A stretch of DNA of 64,000 nucleotides, from positions 7,068,001-7,132,000 of the forward strand of contig JARUPY010000607.1 of NCBI GenBank assembly GCA_029817715.1. Reading direction: 5' to 3'. The stretch is from Melastoma dodecandrum. Its lineage: Eukaryota; Streptophyta; Magnoliopsida; Myrtales; Melastomataceae. Below the pieces are notes generated by a model, which did no database searches, was not told the DNA's origin, and saw nothing but the letters and a program-made list of their open reading frames with translations. The position numbers and the translations under genes are program-made. Below are positions 35,690-48,487 of this stretch, one piece after another (position 1 is the stretch's first letter; every line of letters begins with the position of its first letter).

Positions 35690-36690
35690 GTATAGAGTAT
35701 TAAGCTTCTAGAATATAACGTTGACGATTATAACGTAGTACCTCAACGAGCTCCAAGCTTTTGATGGGTATAAATCAGTTTTCAAAACAATAGTCAAGTC
35801 TCTGTTAACTAGGGCACGAGTATCAATATGACTAATCTGAATTCTCGCAGAGCTACCGGCTTCTGCAAAACAAAACTAAGATGCCGACCGTGAAAGAGTG
35901 TATAGACGGAAGAAGCTTCTGTAAGATCTCCACAAGCGATTACACCTCTATTGGAAAGAAATCCTATACCAGTCTTTGGAATCTAACAGAGCATAAAGCT
36001 TATGTAGAATTATAGCAACAGAGCATAAGCTTCTGTAGTGTAGAAACCGAGCATGTTGAAGTTACGAGCTTCTGTAAGATAGAAACAAACAATTCCGTCT
36101 CTATTAAACAAAACTCTTATATTAATCGTTGTATTGTAAGATAGCATAAAACTTCTATAAAATTATAGCAACAGAGCTTAAGCTTCCGTAGAGTAGCAAC
36201 TGAACGCGTAAAAGGTACAAGCTTCTGAATTAACACAACAAAATAATTCAGTCTCTGTTGAACATAACTCTTATACCAAGCCTTCTATTATAACAGAACG
36301 TAAGTTCTTTAAATAGCAAATGGATTATGATAGAGTGTAAGCTTCTTCAGAATAATAGTTGTTTAATTCTCACAAAGCATTAAGCTTCTGTATAAGTGAA
36401 TTTTTTTCTTTGAGGTAATCAAGTTTCTGTAAACCAGAATAAGAATACCTGTTAAAGTAATCCAAATAGATACTAATGTAATATGCTTACACAATATGTG
36501 GAGACGAAAGCTTCTGCAGCGTAGAGCGTGTCGCTGGCATGGGCTTATGTGGGATCTGCAACAAGTGGTTAAGCTTTTGTTGAAATATGCACGGATACCA
36601 ATTGTTACACTAAGGGAGTGAATTAGTATTAACATCAAATTAAGGATTCTTAACTCGTTTCTCCAAACCCCACAACAGAAGATAACTTTC
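35690..36690 (-). repeat. Copia leader with recurring AAGCTTCTGTA motif
   Basis: On the plus strand, AAGCTTCTGTA-like words recur about ten times (for example 35914, 36013, 36066, 36226, 36384, 36508). Related words occur at 32064 and 32127 at the other end of the element. Several form GAAGCTTC, a GAAnnTTC pair as in heat-shock elements. Confidence 0.55.
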
Positions 36691-39600
36691 ATAAAATAGA
36701 ACCTTTTACGTAGCCTTCTGAAAATATAAAACGTATGAATGTGATTGCGATTTGATTTGTTGGACACAAGAATGGTTCGACAATTTGTCTACGTCCACTC
36801 TGCCCCAGAATTTGGATGGTTATCACTAAACTGTAACATAGTAGTGATTACAGACGGTGATACATGATCAACTTTTTACAGGACGAACCAAAAGGGTCTG
36901 CACCAACGGTGACTGAGTTGCACAACATAGACCAGAAGGTTCTGTACCGAAGGTGACTGAGATGCACGTGTTAACGTGACTAACAAAGGTAACCAAGAAG
37001 TTGGACGTTTCCCTCGAGCGTTGTCCTCACATGCACAGCTATCTGCTGCGACTTCCTTCAAGGCTTTTCACTACGGTGACGTCTCCACCTGCACAAGAAC
37101 CTACTACGACTTCCACCGAACTATTCTGGAATGTGTTCAGCACTAGATCGATTTCGTTCCAGGTGCATCTCTACCCAACCGACCAGCTTATCGATGCAAC
37201 CTCGAAGAAGTAAGGGAACATCAAAGGCAGGTCGATGAGCTACTTGAGAAAGGCTTGGTACGAGAGAGTTTGAGCCCTTACTCTGTTCCAGCTATATTAG
37301 TGCCAAAGAAGGATGACGAATGGAGAATGTGCATGGACAGTCCAACGAACGACAAGATCACAATGAAGTATCACTTTAATATCCGACAACTAGATGACAT
37401 GTTGGATGAGTTGCATGGAGCGTATATATTTTTGAAAATAGACTTATGAAGCGGTTGTCACTAGATTCAACTGAAGGAGGGTGACAAGTGGAAGACAACC
37501 TTCAAGACCAAGTACGGGTTGTACGAGTGGTTGGTGATGCCATTTGGACTATCGAACACGCCCAGTACATTCATGCAACTAATGACCAATGTCTTACGAT
37601 CGTTCATGGGGAAGTTTGTGGTCGTGTACTTTTATGACATACTCATCTAGAATATGACCTAAGAAGAGCATATTAAGCACTTGAGGGAAGTGTTCCACAC
37701 GCTGCGAGTAGAGAAACTGTATGGAAACCTCATTAAGTGTGACTTCTTTCAATCAAGTGAAGTTTTTCTTGGGTTTGTCGTGACTACATATGGTATTTAG
37801 GTTGATGAAAACAATATCGAATTGATAAAGGATTGGTCTATGCCTAAGCGTTTCATTGACATTCAAAGCTTCTATTTCTATTAGCATCGTTCTAACGGAA
37901 GTTTATTAAAGGTTTTCATTCAATCGCAGCCCCATTCACTGAGTGTTTGAAGGGAGATAAGTTTGAGTGGACTCTAGCCACACAAACTAGTTTTTAGCGA
38001 TTGAAGCAGGGTTTATGCGAAGCCCCGATCCTTGCTTGTCCTGACTTTTCGAAGATGTTTGAAGTCAGAATGCGACACATTCGGAGTTAGGTATGAGGAG
38101 TACTGTTGCAGAAAAGCAGGCCAATTGTTTATTTCAGCAAGAAGTTCAATTGTATCAAACTGAATTACTCCATGTACGATAAGGAGTTCCTAGCCATCAT
38201 CCAAGTACTAGAGACGTGGAGCCATTACTTACTACCTAAAGAGCTCGTGTTGCACATCGACCATGAAACACTCAAGTATATCAATGGTTAGCACAAGCTC
38301 AGTCGACGGCATGCGAAGTGGGTAGAATTCCTACAAGCATTCACTTTTGTCCTCAAGCACAAGCCGGAGCGAAAAATGCCGTCGCAGATTATTTATCAAG
38401 GAAGGTAATCTTACTATCAGCGACATATACTAAGCTTATTGGTTTTGAGTATCTGAAGGACTTTTACGAGGCTGATGAAAATTTTGGAGAAATCTTCACC
38501 AATGCACCAATCAAGCGATCAATCGATTTCATTTAGTGAATGGATTCCGCCTTTGCGATTTTAAGTTGTGCATTCCCAGGAGTTCGGAGAGCTGCTTATA
38601 CGTGAAGTCCATGGTGGAGGCATCATTGGACATTTCGAAATTGACAAAATGTTATTGATGCTTCAAGAAAATTTCTATTGGCCGCGAATGGAGAAATAGG
38701 TGCGAAATCTTGTTTTGAGTTGTGCAGTATGTCATAAGCAAAGAATCAGGTTCATCCTCAAGGATTGTACACCCAATTGCCAGTCCCCATGGTGACCAAG
38801 CGAACACTTGAGTATGGACTTCGTGTTAGGATTGCTAGAACACGACAAAGGAAGGATTCAATCATCGTTATGGTTGATAGATTCTCCAAGATGGCCCATT
38901 TCATCCTATGCCAAAAGATGGACGATGCAAACGTGGCAAACTTGTATTTTTGCGAAATGTTGAAGTGTCAAATCACAATATAAAGTTCTTAAGTTACTTT
39001 TGGAGGACATTGTGGCACAAGCTAGGAACCAGGCTTGTTTTCAACACCACGTACCACCTACAGAGCAATGGCCAAACGAAGGTAGTCAATTGCACCATGA
39101 CAGCGATCCTGCAAACGTTAGAGTCAATAAATCGAAAAGATTGTGACATCCAATTAGCTCTTGTAGAGTTCCCCTACAACCGAGCATTGAGTTCGACAAC
39201 CAGGTCCTCACCCTTTTAGATAGTCTATGGCCTCAACCCTTTGTTTTCTTTTAATCTAATGCAAAAACAATCAGCCAAGATGTCGAAGTACACGCTATGG
39301 ATATGAGATTGCACCATGACAAGATTCGCGTCTAGATCGAGAAGGCCAATTAGCGTTATTAGGAGAAGGTCAATCATGGAAGTAGGGAGAAGATTTTTCA
39401 GCTAAGAGACTTAGTGTGGATTCATTCGGCGAAGGAATTGTTCCCTACGAAGAGGAAAAATAAGTCGATGCCTCCAGCGGAAGGTCCCTTCGAGATCGTA
39501 AAGCGTATTAACGAAAACGCCTACAAGGCTTATCTGCTAGGAAACTATGGAGTCTTCAATACTTTCAATGTCAAATGATCTCATTTCGTTTGTTGAGGAT

Positions 39601-40260
39601 GACGACATTGCGAGTTTGAGGACAAACTCTCTTCAACAAGGGGAAGATGATATAACGACGGTGGTCTCTTCACTCACACCTCAGCCACTGTCACTTTCTA
39701 GAGGTGTCAACTTGCTCAAAATCGACTAAGCGAGGCACCAAAAGGTACCAAGTGACGAAACCATTCAGGCGGCAAGATCAGCTTCATTAGGCGAAAAGAA
39801 TCAAAAGCACCCCAGCATTGAAGAAGACGTTTCAAGTTTCTAAGCCGTCCATGCATTTTACCATTTATGCATCAATATTTAGTTTTATTTTTTTTCCAAT
39901 AAGCCTTTATGGCACATTCATGCATTCATTTCCCTACGTTAATTATCTTGCGTTAACGTTTCACTCATTTCCCTAGACTTATTATCTTTCATTAATATTA
40001 TGATCCTTGTAATCCCTGTATAAAGGGCGCGCCATTGTAAAGATTAAAAAAAATGACAATTATTCAGAATTTCAAACCCAGAAATTAACTGTCTCTTCTA
40101 TCCGAAGCGGTGGATTGTCCTTTAACCTCGTTCTTCATTTGGTGGATTCCATGTGCAAATTGAGTAGAGTTTATCAACCGGTGGTGGTGAATCTTAACCT
40201 CCGCATTGTGCCTCACCCTCGTTCTTATATACGGTAGTGTATATGTATCCACGTTAAAGA
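36691..40260 (+). mobile_element. Ty3/gypsy (chromovirus-like) pol relic
   Basis: After the leader shared with 10865 onward, a heavily mutated pol runs from about 37140. [35 protein letters not shown] (near 37540), and an active site reading YFYD instead of YFDD (37629-37640). RNase H: PIVYFSKKFN and LNYSMYDKEFLAIIQ (38106-38291). Integrase: MAHFILCQKMDDANVANL and FWRTLWHKLGTRL (38880-39040). A GPFEIVKRINENAYKAYLLG tail ends near 39730. Many stops and frame changes break it. The remainder to 40260 is non-coding, with a TATA-like TGTATAAAGGGC at 40016-40027 that may belong to an LTR. Confidence 0.82.
37020..37115 (+). repeat. Short version of the 57-bp repeat, about two units
   Basis: The core ATGCACAGCTATCTGCTGCG and its neighbour CACCTGCACAAGAACCTACT match units of the array at 11262-11692. 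Confidence 0.7.
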
Positions 40261-41069
40261 TGATTTATTCCTTTTTTTATTCCCCTCTCCATTTCAACCA
40301 TCCCTTACACATCTTCCGTCCATACACATGTCACCCCATTTCACACCCTCAGTAACATCCCTACATCATTTCGGTATCAATATCTTCATTCTGGTGTCGT
40401 CCCTGTATCACGTGATTTTCATGTTACTGTTGGGAAAGGATGAGATTACGATGTCATTCGATTGTGATAAGATCGTAATGATTAAGAATAATGTCTTTAC
40501 GAGCTAGGATTAATGCAGTCAAAGACTATTTATCCCCAATATTATCGATGTATTTAATGAAAATACAAGTACTTCTTCTTGTTACTTGATTGTCTGTACC
40601 AATTTGTGACATGCTAACGTGAATTGCTATTATTTTAAAAAAATACATTCAATGGGTATCACAAATAACATCAAACTGAGGGTATTCGGCAAAAATGTCA
40701 TCGCCTAATCCATTTAAAGGAAAATCAGATAAAAAAACACGAGACTACATCTCTGTCCACTACACCATCCATAGCGGCCTTGAGGTTCCTTGTTTTGAAA
40801 AGAGATTTTAGACCACACCACCATTATTATGGAGACTAGTAAGTAAAAATAATAATACAAATGAATATTCAATAAATCTTGTTTATTATATGTGTTTTTT
40901 TTGTAAAGTCGACTGCGATAACCATTTCCTGAAATTCGTTATTTTTTTATCATAAATATTTTTTTAAGCACCTCATTGATTAGATGTTCTTCTTACCCAT
41001 AATTGTTTTCTTCTAAACTAGACTAAAATTTGTCAATTCATGCATCAATCCACGACTGTGCATTTGACT
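40261..41069. other. Spacer, no gene seen
   Basis: AT-rich sequence between two retroelement relics. No coding similarity or RNA gene seen. Confidence 0.5.
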
Positions 41070-41625
41070 GTGGTGAAGGAATCTTATTTTATTTGAAAGG
41101 TACAATCAACCGTGTTCTTTTTATTCTCCGAGGTTGTATCTCTAATGTTGATTGTTTTCCCGATGGAAATTGGACTGGTAATCCAAATGACCGTCGATTT
41201 ATTAGTGGGTTTGCTATTTATCTTGAACCTAACATCATTTTTTTGGAGCTTGAAAAAAGCAGCATAATGTGCCTCATTCTACTGCTGAACTTGAATACAA
41301 AAGCTTGGCAAACGCGAGAGCTGAGATGCCCTCCGACTCAATCCTTAGAGGGTTGAGTTTGCACTTTCATCGTCCTCCGACTCTCTGGGGTGATAATATT
41401 TCAGCGATTTATTTGACAGCCAATCCCTTGTTTAATGCCCGTACGGAAGCGCATTGAGATCAATTATCACTGTCCATGAGCGAGTTTTTGGGAAACAGCT
41501 TTGTATATGTTTTATTAGTATGTCTGACCAACTTTCCGATATACATGCTAAGGGACTTCCTTCAGCATGATTTTCCACGCTTCGCTAGCTCGTGGGGGAG
41601 TAATAGCTAACAACATATGATCATA
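41070..41625 (+). pseudogene. Ty1/copia RNase H relic
   Basis: Fragments in two frames match the copia RNase H end: DGNWTGNPNDRRFISGFAIYL (the first Asp block of the domain), PHSTAELEYKSLANARAEM (conserved TAExE block), PTLWGDNISAIYLTANPLFN, then a broken RTEAH and IHAKGLPSA. Stops and frame changes separate the pieces. No LTR was identified, although GTGGGGGAGTAA at 41592-41603 resembles the usual purine tract. Confidence 0.82.
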
Positions 41626-42427
41626 TTTTTGTGATTAGTTTGTTTATATTCTATTGTTTGATGTATTGTATCTTGATCGTCTATATAACTTGCTACATTT
41701 TAACTCATTTACTGTACCGCGGCGAACTTCCATTTAATTTTCGTCTAACTGTTTTCTTCTCTACCGGAATCATGTGCATCCAAACGAAACATGTCCAGAG
41801 CAAATGCAAAGCCCAACATACCTAAATCAAGTAATAAAATACTATATTTTATAATTATAAATTAATAAACTTAATTAAATATATAATCATATAGTAACAA
41901 TTCAGTTTATTATTGAAAGTATTTTAACAGGTGAGTTTGAGAATAAACAGGCATACACAACACGGAAAGAATTTAAATTTGAAGGACGCGGCATGATTTA
42001 CGAGCTTGAAAGGAGGATTCTATATATTTAGGATTAGCTTAAAAAAAATTAAGAAATAGTGTTTTAATTTCATAAATTTTCATGATACTATTTCAAACAA
42101 GTACTTTGATTTAATTGGGTGAGATTTGATGGTTTCAAACGATCTTTTTTTAAATTATTCTTTGATGCAGTCTGAAATCGCGATTTTATTTTACTTGTAA
42201 AATTAAAATTATATTTTGTAATTTTTTTTCTTTCATTTTACTTACGTTAAATGAGCCTAAATAAGTATAAAAATAATTAAGACCAGACCCGAGATAGGAA
42301 TTCATGAGATTAAATGAGAAGAATACAAATAAAACCAAAACCTATATCAACACCCCCGATAAAAGCCCACATCCATATAATTTGAGCGTCCCTAATACCA
42401 AAACAAAATATTTACCACCTAATACTT
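41626..42427. other. AT-rich spacer downstream of FATB
   Basis: It probably contains the FATB 3' untranslated region next to 42427. I saw no other feature. Confidence 0.5.
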
Positions 42428-44372
42428 TCAACCCGAAGCATCATCATTGCTGGCCGGCCGAGCCTTGGGCCGCCACCCTGTCCTTCCCTTCACGATTTCA
42501 GCACCTGCTTCAAGTCGGAGCAAATGCCTGCACTCTACTTCCCTAGCACAGCCAGAACCATTGTGTGCACCGTTGAGGTTACTGGAGACAGCCGTCAAGG
42601 ACTGGAGCACACTGTCTCTCCCACATTCCCTCCTGTACTCCATTGTCAGTGCCGAGAGCTCGTGACTCTCTAAAATGTCCGGTGGTGCACTCTGCAGGAG
42701 AACCAAAGAATATGCCAAATAGACCGCTGGTATTACATCCATTTACCCCTAAACAAGGATCAAAGAAGTCCAAGTTTCATAACGATCAATATGCAGCTCT
42801 AACATTTTACCTCAAGAATCCAGCCGATATACTTAACATTGTTAACGTGCTGATTGACATCTAAATCGTTCCATCGAGGCTGTAAATGGAGGAAAGTAAC
42901 TAATAGTTAACGCAGCTGTTGTCATTGCGATTGCATAGCAGAAATGCTGTTTTGCTGGAGAATTAACCAATGACTTACAGTTAAACCAGTGCGAATAATA
43001 TCCGCAGATTTTTCATCGAGTTTTATCAACTTCCGCTCATCATTTTCCACCACGGGCTCAGTATTCATGAAATAAGGCTCTATTTCTCGTCGAACTTCCT
43101 CGGGAATCTTTGATAATCGTCTCGTCTTCTTATTCATCAACACACACAAACTGCAAATATCAACACGATAATCATTATTTTCCATGCCCAAAACAAGGAT
43201 GTAACATAGAAATTAATTTAGATGTAAACTTTCGATGGAACCACAACTCTTCAATCAGAAGACTTTATGCAACGACAACAAATAAAATCATACCCAGAAG
43301 CTCTTGCAATAACTTCTCCAGTCCTGATGTCACGGACGAGCCAATCCCGACGCATTCCATTCTTCCCTGATTCAGATACCCAGGTTTCCACGCGCACTGT
43401 ATCGCCCCTGAATTCATGAAAGGAGAAGTGTGTCAATGGTGAAAGTCACATCTTAACATGAGAAATATCAATTCATCATCAGGACATCAAGAGACAAATT
43501 AGACCAAATAGAACATAAGAGCAAACGTGATGTTAAACTCAGTCATGGATGAAATCATAGATACAAAAATTAATTATATCAACAAAGTCGAAAAGAAAAT
43601 CCCGAAAATGCCGCACGTTTCCTCAGTGCAGGAAAATGGACAATGGACCACTCACCAGGCAGGGTACCGATCTATCAACACCTGCATCTTTGTAACCACC
43701 CAAATGAGATCCCTTTTGTGCATCTCAGGCGTGGAACCGAACCCATCATCAAGAAGTCCAGCACTCTTGACATGATTGATCGCCGTTTCCTGAAGTTAGT
43801 GATTCAGGCAGTATCCTTAAGAAAACATCTAAAAGAAAAAAATGTCGGAAGGATTTACTTTCCATAATCACTGGGAATTAATCTACCTGTAAATGATTCA
43901 TTATGGTTTCTATAGATGCGGTTCGATCTGCCCCTATTTCATATGACCTGATGGAGAAATCCTGGCGGAACACAAGGCCACCCTGAACTATGCTCCCCAA
44001 ACCGAACGGGTCTACAAGGATATCCGGTCGCTTCGGCTTCCAATCAAGCAGCGTCCACTGCTTCTCCGCCGCCAAGAACACGGTAGTGATAGCAGCAAGC
44101 AACACGCTCCAATCAGGCAACTGGTTAATGAAAGTCCTTGGTGGAGGTGCTGCCGGTGAATTGTCGATCTTAACCGGTTCCCGGGTTGTCGCCAGGCTGA
44201 CTGGTGTTCCGTTCACTTTATGGGGCGCCTGAGCATTTGCCTTGACACTCAATCTGCTGGGAGTGGGTGGCTTCAAATTAGGGACTCCATTCCCCTTCTT
44301 TGCAGGCTTGGGAAGGGGATCAGCCGACGAAGGAACAGGGAAGAAGGCCGAAGTCGCAGCCGTCGCAACCAT
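42428..44372 (-). CDS. FATB: Acyl-ACP thioesterase B (FATB), six exons, intact
   Basis: It releases saturated fatty acids (mainly palmitate) from acyl-ACP in the plastid stroma, ending plastid chain elongation. Exons: 44372-43887, 43789-43656, 43407-43294, 43150-42979, 42879-42811 and 42691-42428, all with GT/AG ends, giving 1,239 nt and 412 residues, normal for FATB. The start MVATAATSAFFPV is the usual FATB N-terminus. Residues 1 to about 60 are a Ser/Ala/Pro-rich transit peptide; DWSVLLAAITTVFLAA (87-102) is the typical hydrophobic segment; two hot-dog domains follow. Catalytic D309, N311, H313 and E347 are present, at the spacing described for plant FatB, with C348 next to E347. One oddity is C247 where Trp is usual (GLCVLMNKK). 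No lesion was seen, so the gene looks functional. It sits between retroelement relics. Confidence 0.96.
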
Positions 44373-45300
44373 GGGTTCAGTAAGTCGCGAATTCACTCCT
44401 CAAAATGCAACCTACAGATTTGTCTCCCTACAAACGACCAAACCACGACACATGAAACCATTTATAAATCCTACTGAAGGGAAGAATCTCGTTTCCTTTC
44501 CCCGCAGGTCAAAATTCGGGGGAATAATAAACTGGAAAGTCATTCGCTCCATCACAGCTGGAGAAAAATTAACTGATTCCAGACAAACATCAGCTCAACA
44601 AATGTATGAAAGGAGAAACCAACAGAATGGAAAGGGAAATAACAAATATGATACGATTTGACCCAAATATAAGACTGGAATCAGAAAGCTGGAACGGTAA
44701 TCAAAGTGATGCTCATAAAGCTCCTAAAAATAGAGAGCGGGCCTGACCCAGATGCTAAATCAAGCATGCCCCGAAGAAGGCTCAGATCCGAAGCAACGCT
44801 CAAAAACCGTATTTTTTTTTTCTTTAAGAGTAGAAATTGACCAAATAGTGTCAACCTTTCTAAGGCAATAATAAAAGATTATCCCCAGTGATGGTCAGGA
44901 GGAGGAGTGCGAGAGGAGAAGAGAGAAAAATGGAAGGCCAAACCTTTGAGAGTAGGAGGGGCGTGTGGCGCAGACGAGGGATTCTGGGTTGAGGCAGGAA
45001 TTTCGTTGGCGTGGGCGTTCAGTGAGAAAAGAGAGAAGAAAGGAAGTGGAGGAAAGTGGAAATTAATTGGTCAAAAGTCCACCCACAGAACAAACAAGAA
45101 TGGGGTTAACAAATAAGAAATTAAAAAAAAAAGGACAAAGAGAAAATGGATTTCTTTTCCTTCACCTGTTAATTGTGAGGGTGACACGTGGCGTACGCCT
45201 CCTTCCTCCTCCTCCTTCCCAAAGTTCCGTTCAACGTTAGACAGCCGGAAAATTCCCCCTAGTCGCTCCTTGATTCGGGGAGAAGTGAGTAAATGAGAAA
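44373..45300 (-). promoter_or_regulatory. FATB 5' flank and probable leader
   Basis: On the minus strand a good splice acceptor (ACAAATCTGTAG) ends at 44421, 49 bp before the start codon, suggesting a leader intron, as is common in FATB genes. Further up, near 44900-44950, is a CT-rich leader-like tract (TTTCTCTCTTCTCCTCTCGC). No certain TATA box was assigned. Confidence 0.45.
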
Positions 45301-47582
45301 TTTCAAACACTTCAATTCCTTTTTAAATAAAAAAACTATAATTAGTACACGACGTCCTTTTTTTCTATAACTTTGTTGCCAATTACTGTTTCACTTTTGA
45401 ATTAAATATTTACTAATAAAAATATGCATTTGATCAAATAAATTGGAAACCCTTGCACGGATATGAGATAGTAGAATTTTTTTCACTTACTGAGGTAACA
45501 TTGATTTCTCGTGAGAAAAGATCCAAAAGTACTTATAAACTATCCCCATGACTTGGAATCAGTTTGGTACACTCTCTGCACAATATTTATAATTTTTTTT
45601 ATAATAATTTAGTTAAGTTTGGTAGATTGATGTTATATGATGACAGCCCAACCGAAGCGAGACAATCCATGTGCACCAACAAAATGCCAAAAGATGACGT
45701 GCTGCGAGAGACCATACATACTCTCTCGATATTGCCTTGACAAGGAAGCCATTCAAGCTTTCTCACGCAATAATTTGGGTCCTTATTAGTATTTGGTATC
45801 TAGTAGGTCATTAAAAGGTAATTACTGAACCATTAAAGTTGTTTTTAAGTTTCTGATAAAAGCTTACTACACACGTTAACACAAAGTTTAACACAAAAAT
45901 GGGCTATCGTGCCACAAAGAAATTATTTTTCAAAAATGACCATTAAAGCTCATGTGCACTTCTCCCGTCGGAAAGGCATTTTGGGATTTCTTAACATCGT
46001 TATAAATTATCTCTCCTCTCCTTTTTTAGTTGTTCATACTATGTTCTTCGCACACTCGCTTGGATTCTACTCTGAGTTATAATCATATTATATGTCTTGA
46101 TCTCGTTATCGGATTCTTAAAATATAGGAAATGGACAAACTTGTGAAGATCAAGGGAATTGCACGAAAACAAATCTTTTACGAATTATTTCTTGTAAGTT
46201 ATGCAACATGTCACAATTAAAAATTAAATATTCTACAAATATCCAAAGTTATATGCTCTACCTCTGGAATTTTTATTCTAGAAAACGTGGAGAAATCTAG
46301 CAAATTTTTCTCTTCATTGTAAATTTAATTTAGAAATAATTTTGAAAATCTCAATAAAATAGCTATCATTAAAAAAGTATTAAATTTATTAGCATAAATA
46401 TAAAAGTTAAAAATTTTGTAAAAAAATAAAATAAAAAGCTAGTTTATTTGTTTTTGTAAATGTGGTTGCAATTCTTGATGTCAGTGAATTCTTTTTCGAA
46501 AGTAGATTATCTTTTAGCTAATGAAATTTTAATTAGAAATAGTCATTTATGCATTTTTAATTTTTAAAATAATTTTAGTGTAATTTTGTAAATATCTTAA
46601 ATAATAAAATCACTTGTATGTAATATTTTCAAGAATAAATTTTATTTCTTCTAAAAAATTGATGTATATTTTATAAAAAATTTTAATTGTCTATTTTAAG
46701 TAATTTTATTCAGAAAAATAAGTTAGATCTTCTTTTTGCAATAAATATTTATAAAATTAAAAATTAATGACTTTCTCGTCATTGTTTTACGAAAGAATTT
46801 TTCTTACTAATTTGTTCTTATTACAATTTTTGTAAAATAGAGAATTTTTCTTTAAAGTTTTAATTTTATCATCTTAGGCACTTTGTTAATGTAATTTAAG
46901 AAAGTGATCAGAATTTAACCTTATAAATTCTTTCATTGGTTTTTGTAACTTTTCTTTAGAAGTAATTTATTTATTATTTAGTAAGATATCTTAATGTTTT
47001 GTAAATTTTCTCCTGTATTAGTAAAACAAAAAAAAAACAAAAAAGGGATCGGACCGATTCTGAATTGATGTTTCAAAACATATTGGTTTATCTTTCCACA
47101 ATGACCGAATGCGTCTGCATTTGTAGCCAAATAATGATGGTGGGAAGGTGTTCGCACATTATTCAAGGAGTTTAACACACTATGGATTTAGCTGCTAATA
47201 AGTTTCCGTTTAGGTGAAATAATTGAATCCTTTATTATGTAAGCAGCCAAGTTGGTTGATCCTTAAATTAACATCAATAAATCCGGGGACAATCAAGCGG
47301 GTGAAATTTGAAAAGGAAGGGCTTTCTTTCGGCTATTAAACTCGTGGGGATGTTTGATGATGACTCCATGCAACCCCATCTCTTCTTCTTTGCATATATG
47401 GCTGAATTATGGCCTCTCCTTCGTTCTCACGATAAAAATATAAATCCGGACAAGTCATAATGCATTGGATAATAACTGTCGAAAGCCTTCTTTTTTTTTT
47501 TTGGTGGAAAAGAGGACACATGGAGTGGAACAACTTAAGCACAACAGACGTGTGCTCCATTTATGACTCAGACATGAGGAGG
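45301..47582. other. AT-rich spacer, no gene seen
   Basis: Long A/T-rich sequence with stops in all frames. No coding similarity, RNA gene or clear repeat structure was seen. Confidence 0.55.
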
Positions 47583-47587
47583 ACAAC

Positions 47588-48461
47588 TGTTTACACCTTA
47601 TAATTTTGGGCTATCGATTGTCATTTGAGTATAGCACAATCAACAAATATAATAGTTAAGTTGATTTAAGGAATGTATAATTTGCCAAATTAGTCTACTG
47701 CAAAAATCTCATCGACCAGTAAAATCACGACGACTAAAGAAAATATAATTTAATCGATTATGGACTATAGACCATTCTCATGAACAGATCTGGAGGATTC
47801 TACCCATTGATGGAGAAAATCTAACCCTGTAGAGAAAATCTAATTAGTGGATGGAGGATTCGGTCGGAGAAAATCTAACCCCGAAGGATTCCCCCGTCAA
47901 TGGAGAAAATCTAACCTAAAGTATTCTCCATGAAAATCTATTCAGTTGGAGGATTGTCCTTGAGAAAATCTAACCCCGTCTAAGATTCTCCGATGAAGAA
48001 AATCTAACACTGATTTCCCATGCAGAAAATCTAACTCAGTCGATCCAAACAAATCAGCACAATATCACAATTAAAACGTGCCTAAATTGAAGATAACTGC
48101 CAAATTGAAGTTGAATGATCAAGAATAACCGTCGCTGAAGATTCCCTGTAAATAGAATGCAAGACTAGAAGAACAACATCATCAACAAACAAGTCAAACA
48201 CTTTCATCTTTATCTTAGTTTTAGCCTAGAATCTCTAGGCAATCTTTACGAATCTCTATAATAGTCTCTTGTAAATACACGTCAATCATTCAAAGTCCCC
48301 AAAGGGCTTAACTTGTTGTCCAAAAATGGAAGTAAGTGTTCGTGTTCATGCGTTCTTGTTCTTGTGCTTTGCAATACTGTTTGTCTAAAACTCTTTTTGA
48401 CCACATTTCTTTAACTTTGTGCTAGTCCATGTTATATCGTGACGTATTTCGTCCGCAAACA
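47588..48461 (+). repeat. 5' LTR of the non-autonomous element
   Basis: TGTTT...AAACA ends. It contains about eight spaced copies of a GAGAAAATCTAAC word between 47810 and 48030. It matches 49432-50268. Confidence 0.88.
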
Positions 48462-48467
48462 CGTTTT

Positions 48468-48487
48468 TGGCGACCACGGTGGGAGTC
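48468..48487 (+). other. Primer-binding site of the non-autonomous element
   Basis: TGGCGACCACGGTGGGAGTC shortly after the 5' LTR; it begins with TGG, as expected for a tRNA 3'-CCA match. The tRNA is not assigned. Confidence 0.65.

Larger units (their letters stand above)
31829..36690 (-). mobile_element. Ty1/copia element, decayed and split by the Tat insertion
   Basis: Read on the minus strand: leader (36690 to about 35680), gag start at 35678, protease region (34750-34271), integrase core (34085-33783), integrase C-terminal part (33570-33016), then non-coding sequence to a purine tract AAAAGGGGGAGAT (31933-31945) and an LTR start TGTATTGG at 31929. The LTR is cut after about 100 bp by the Tat element. 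No RT or RNase H core is present, so these were deleted and the element is dead. Frames are broken by many stops. A recognisable 5' LTR was not found. Confidence 0.8.

Noticed and set aside
47810..48030. Spaced GAGAAAATCTAAC copies as a CRISPR array
   Set aside because: Spacing is irregular, the words are diverged, the same set lies in the other LTR, and the host is a plant.
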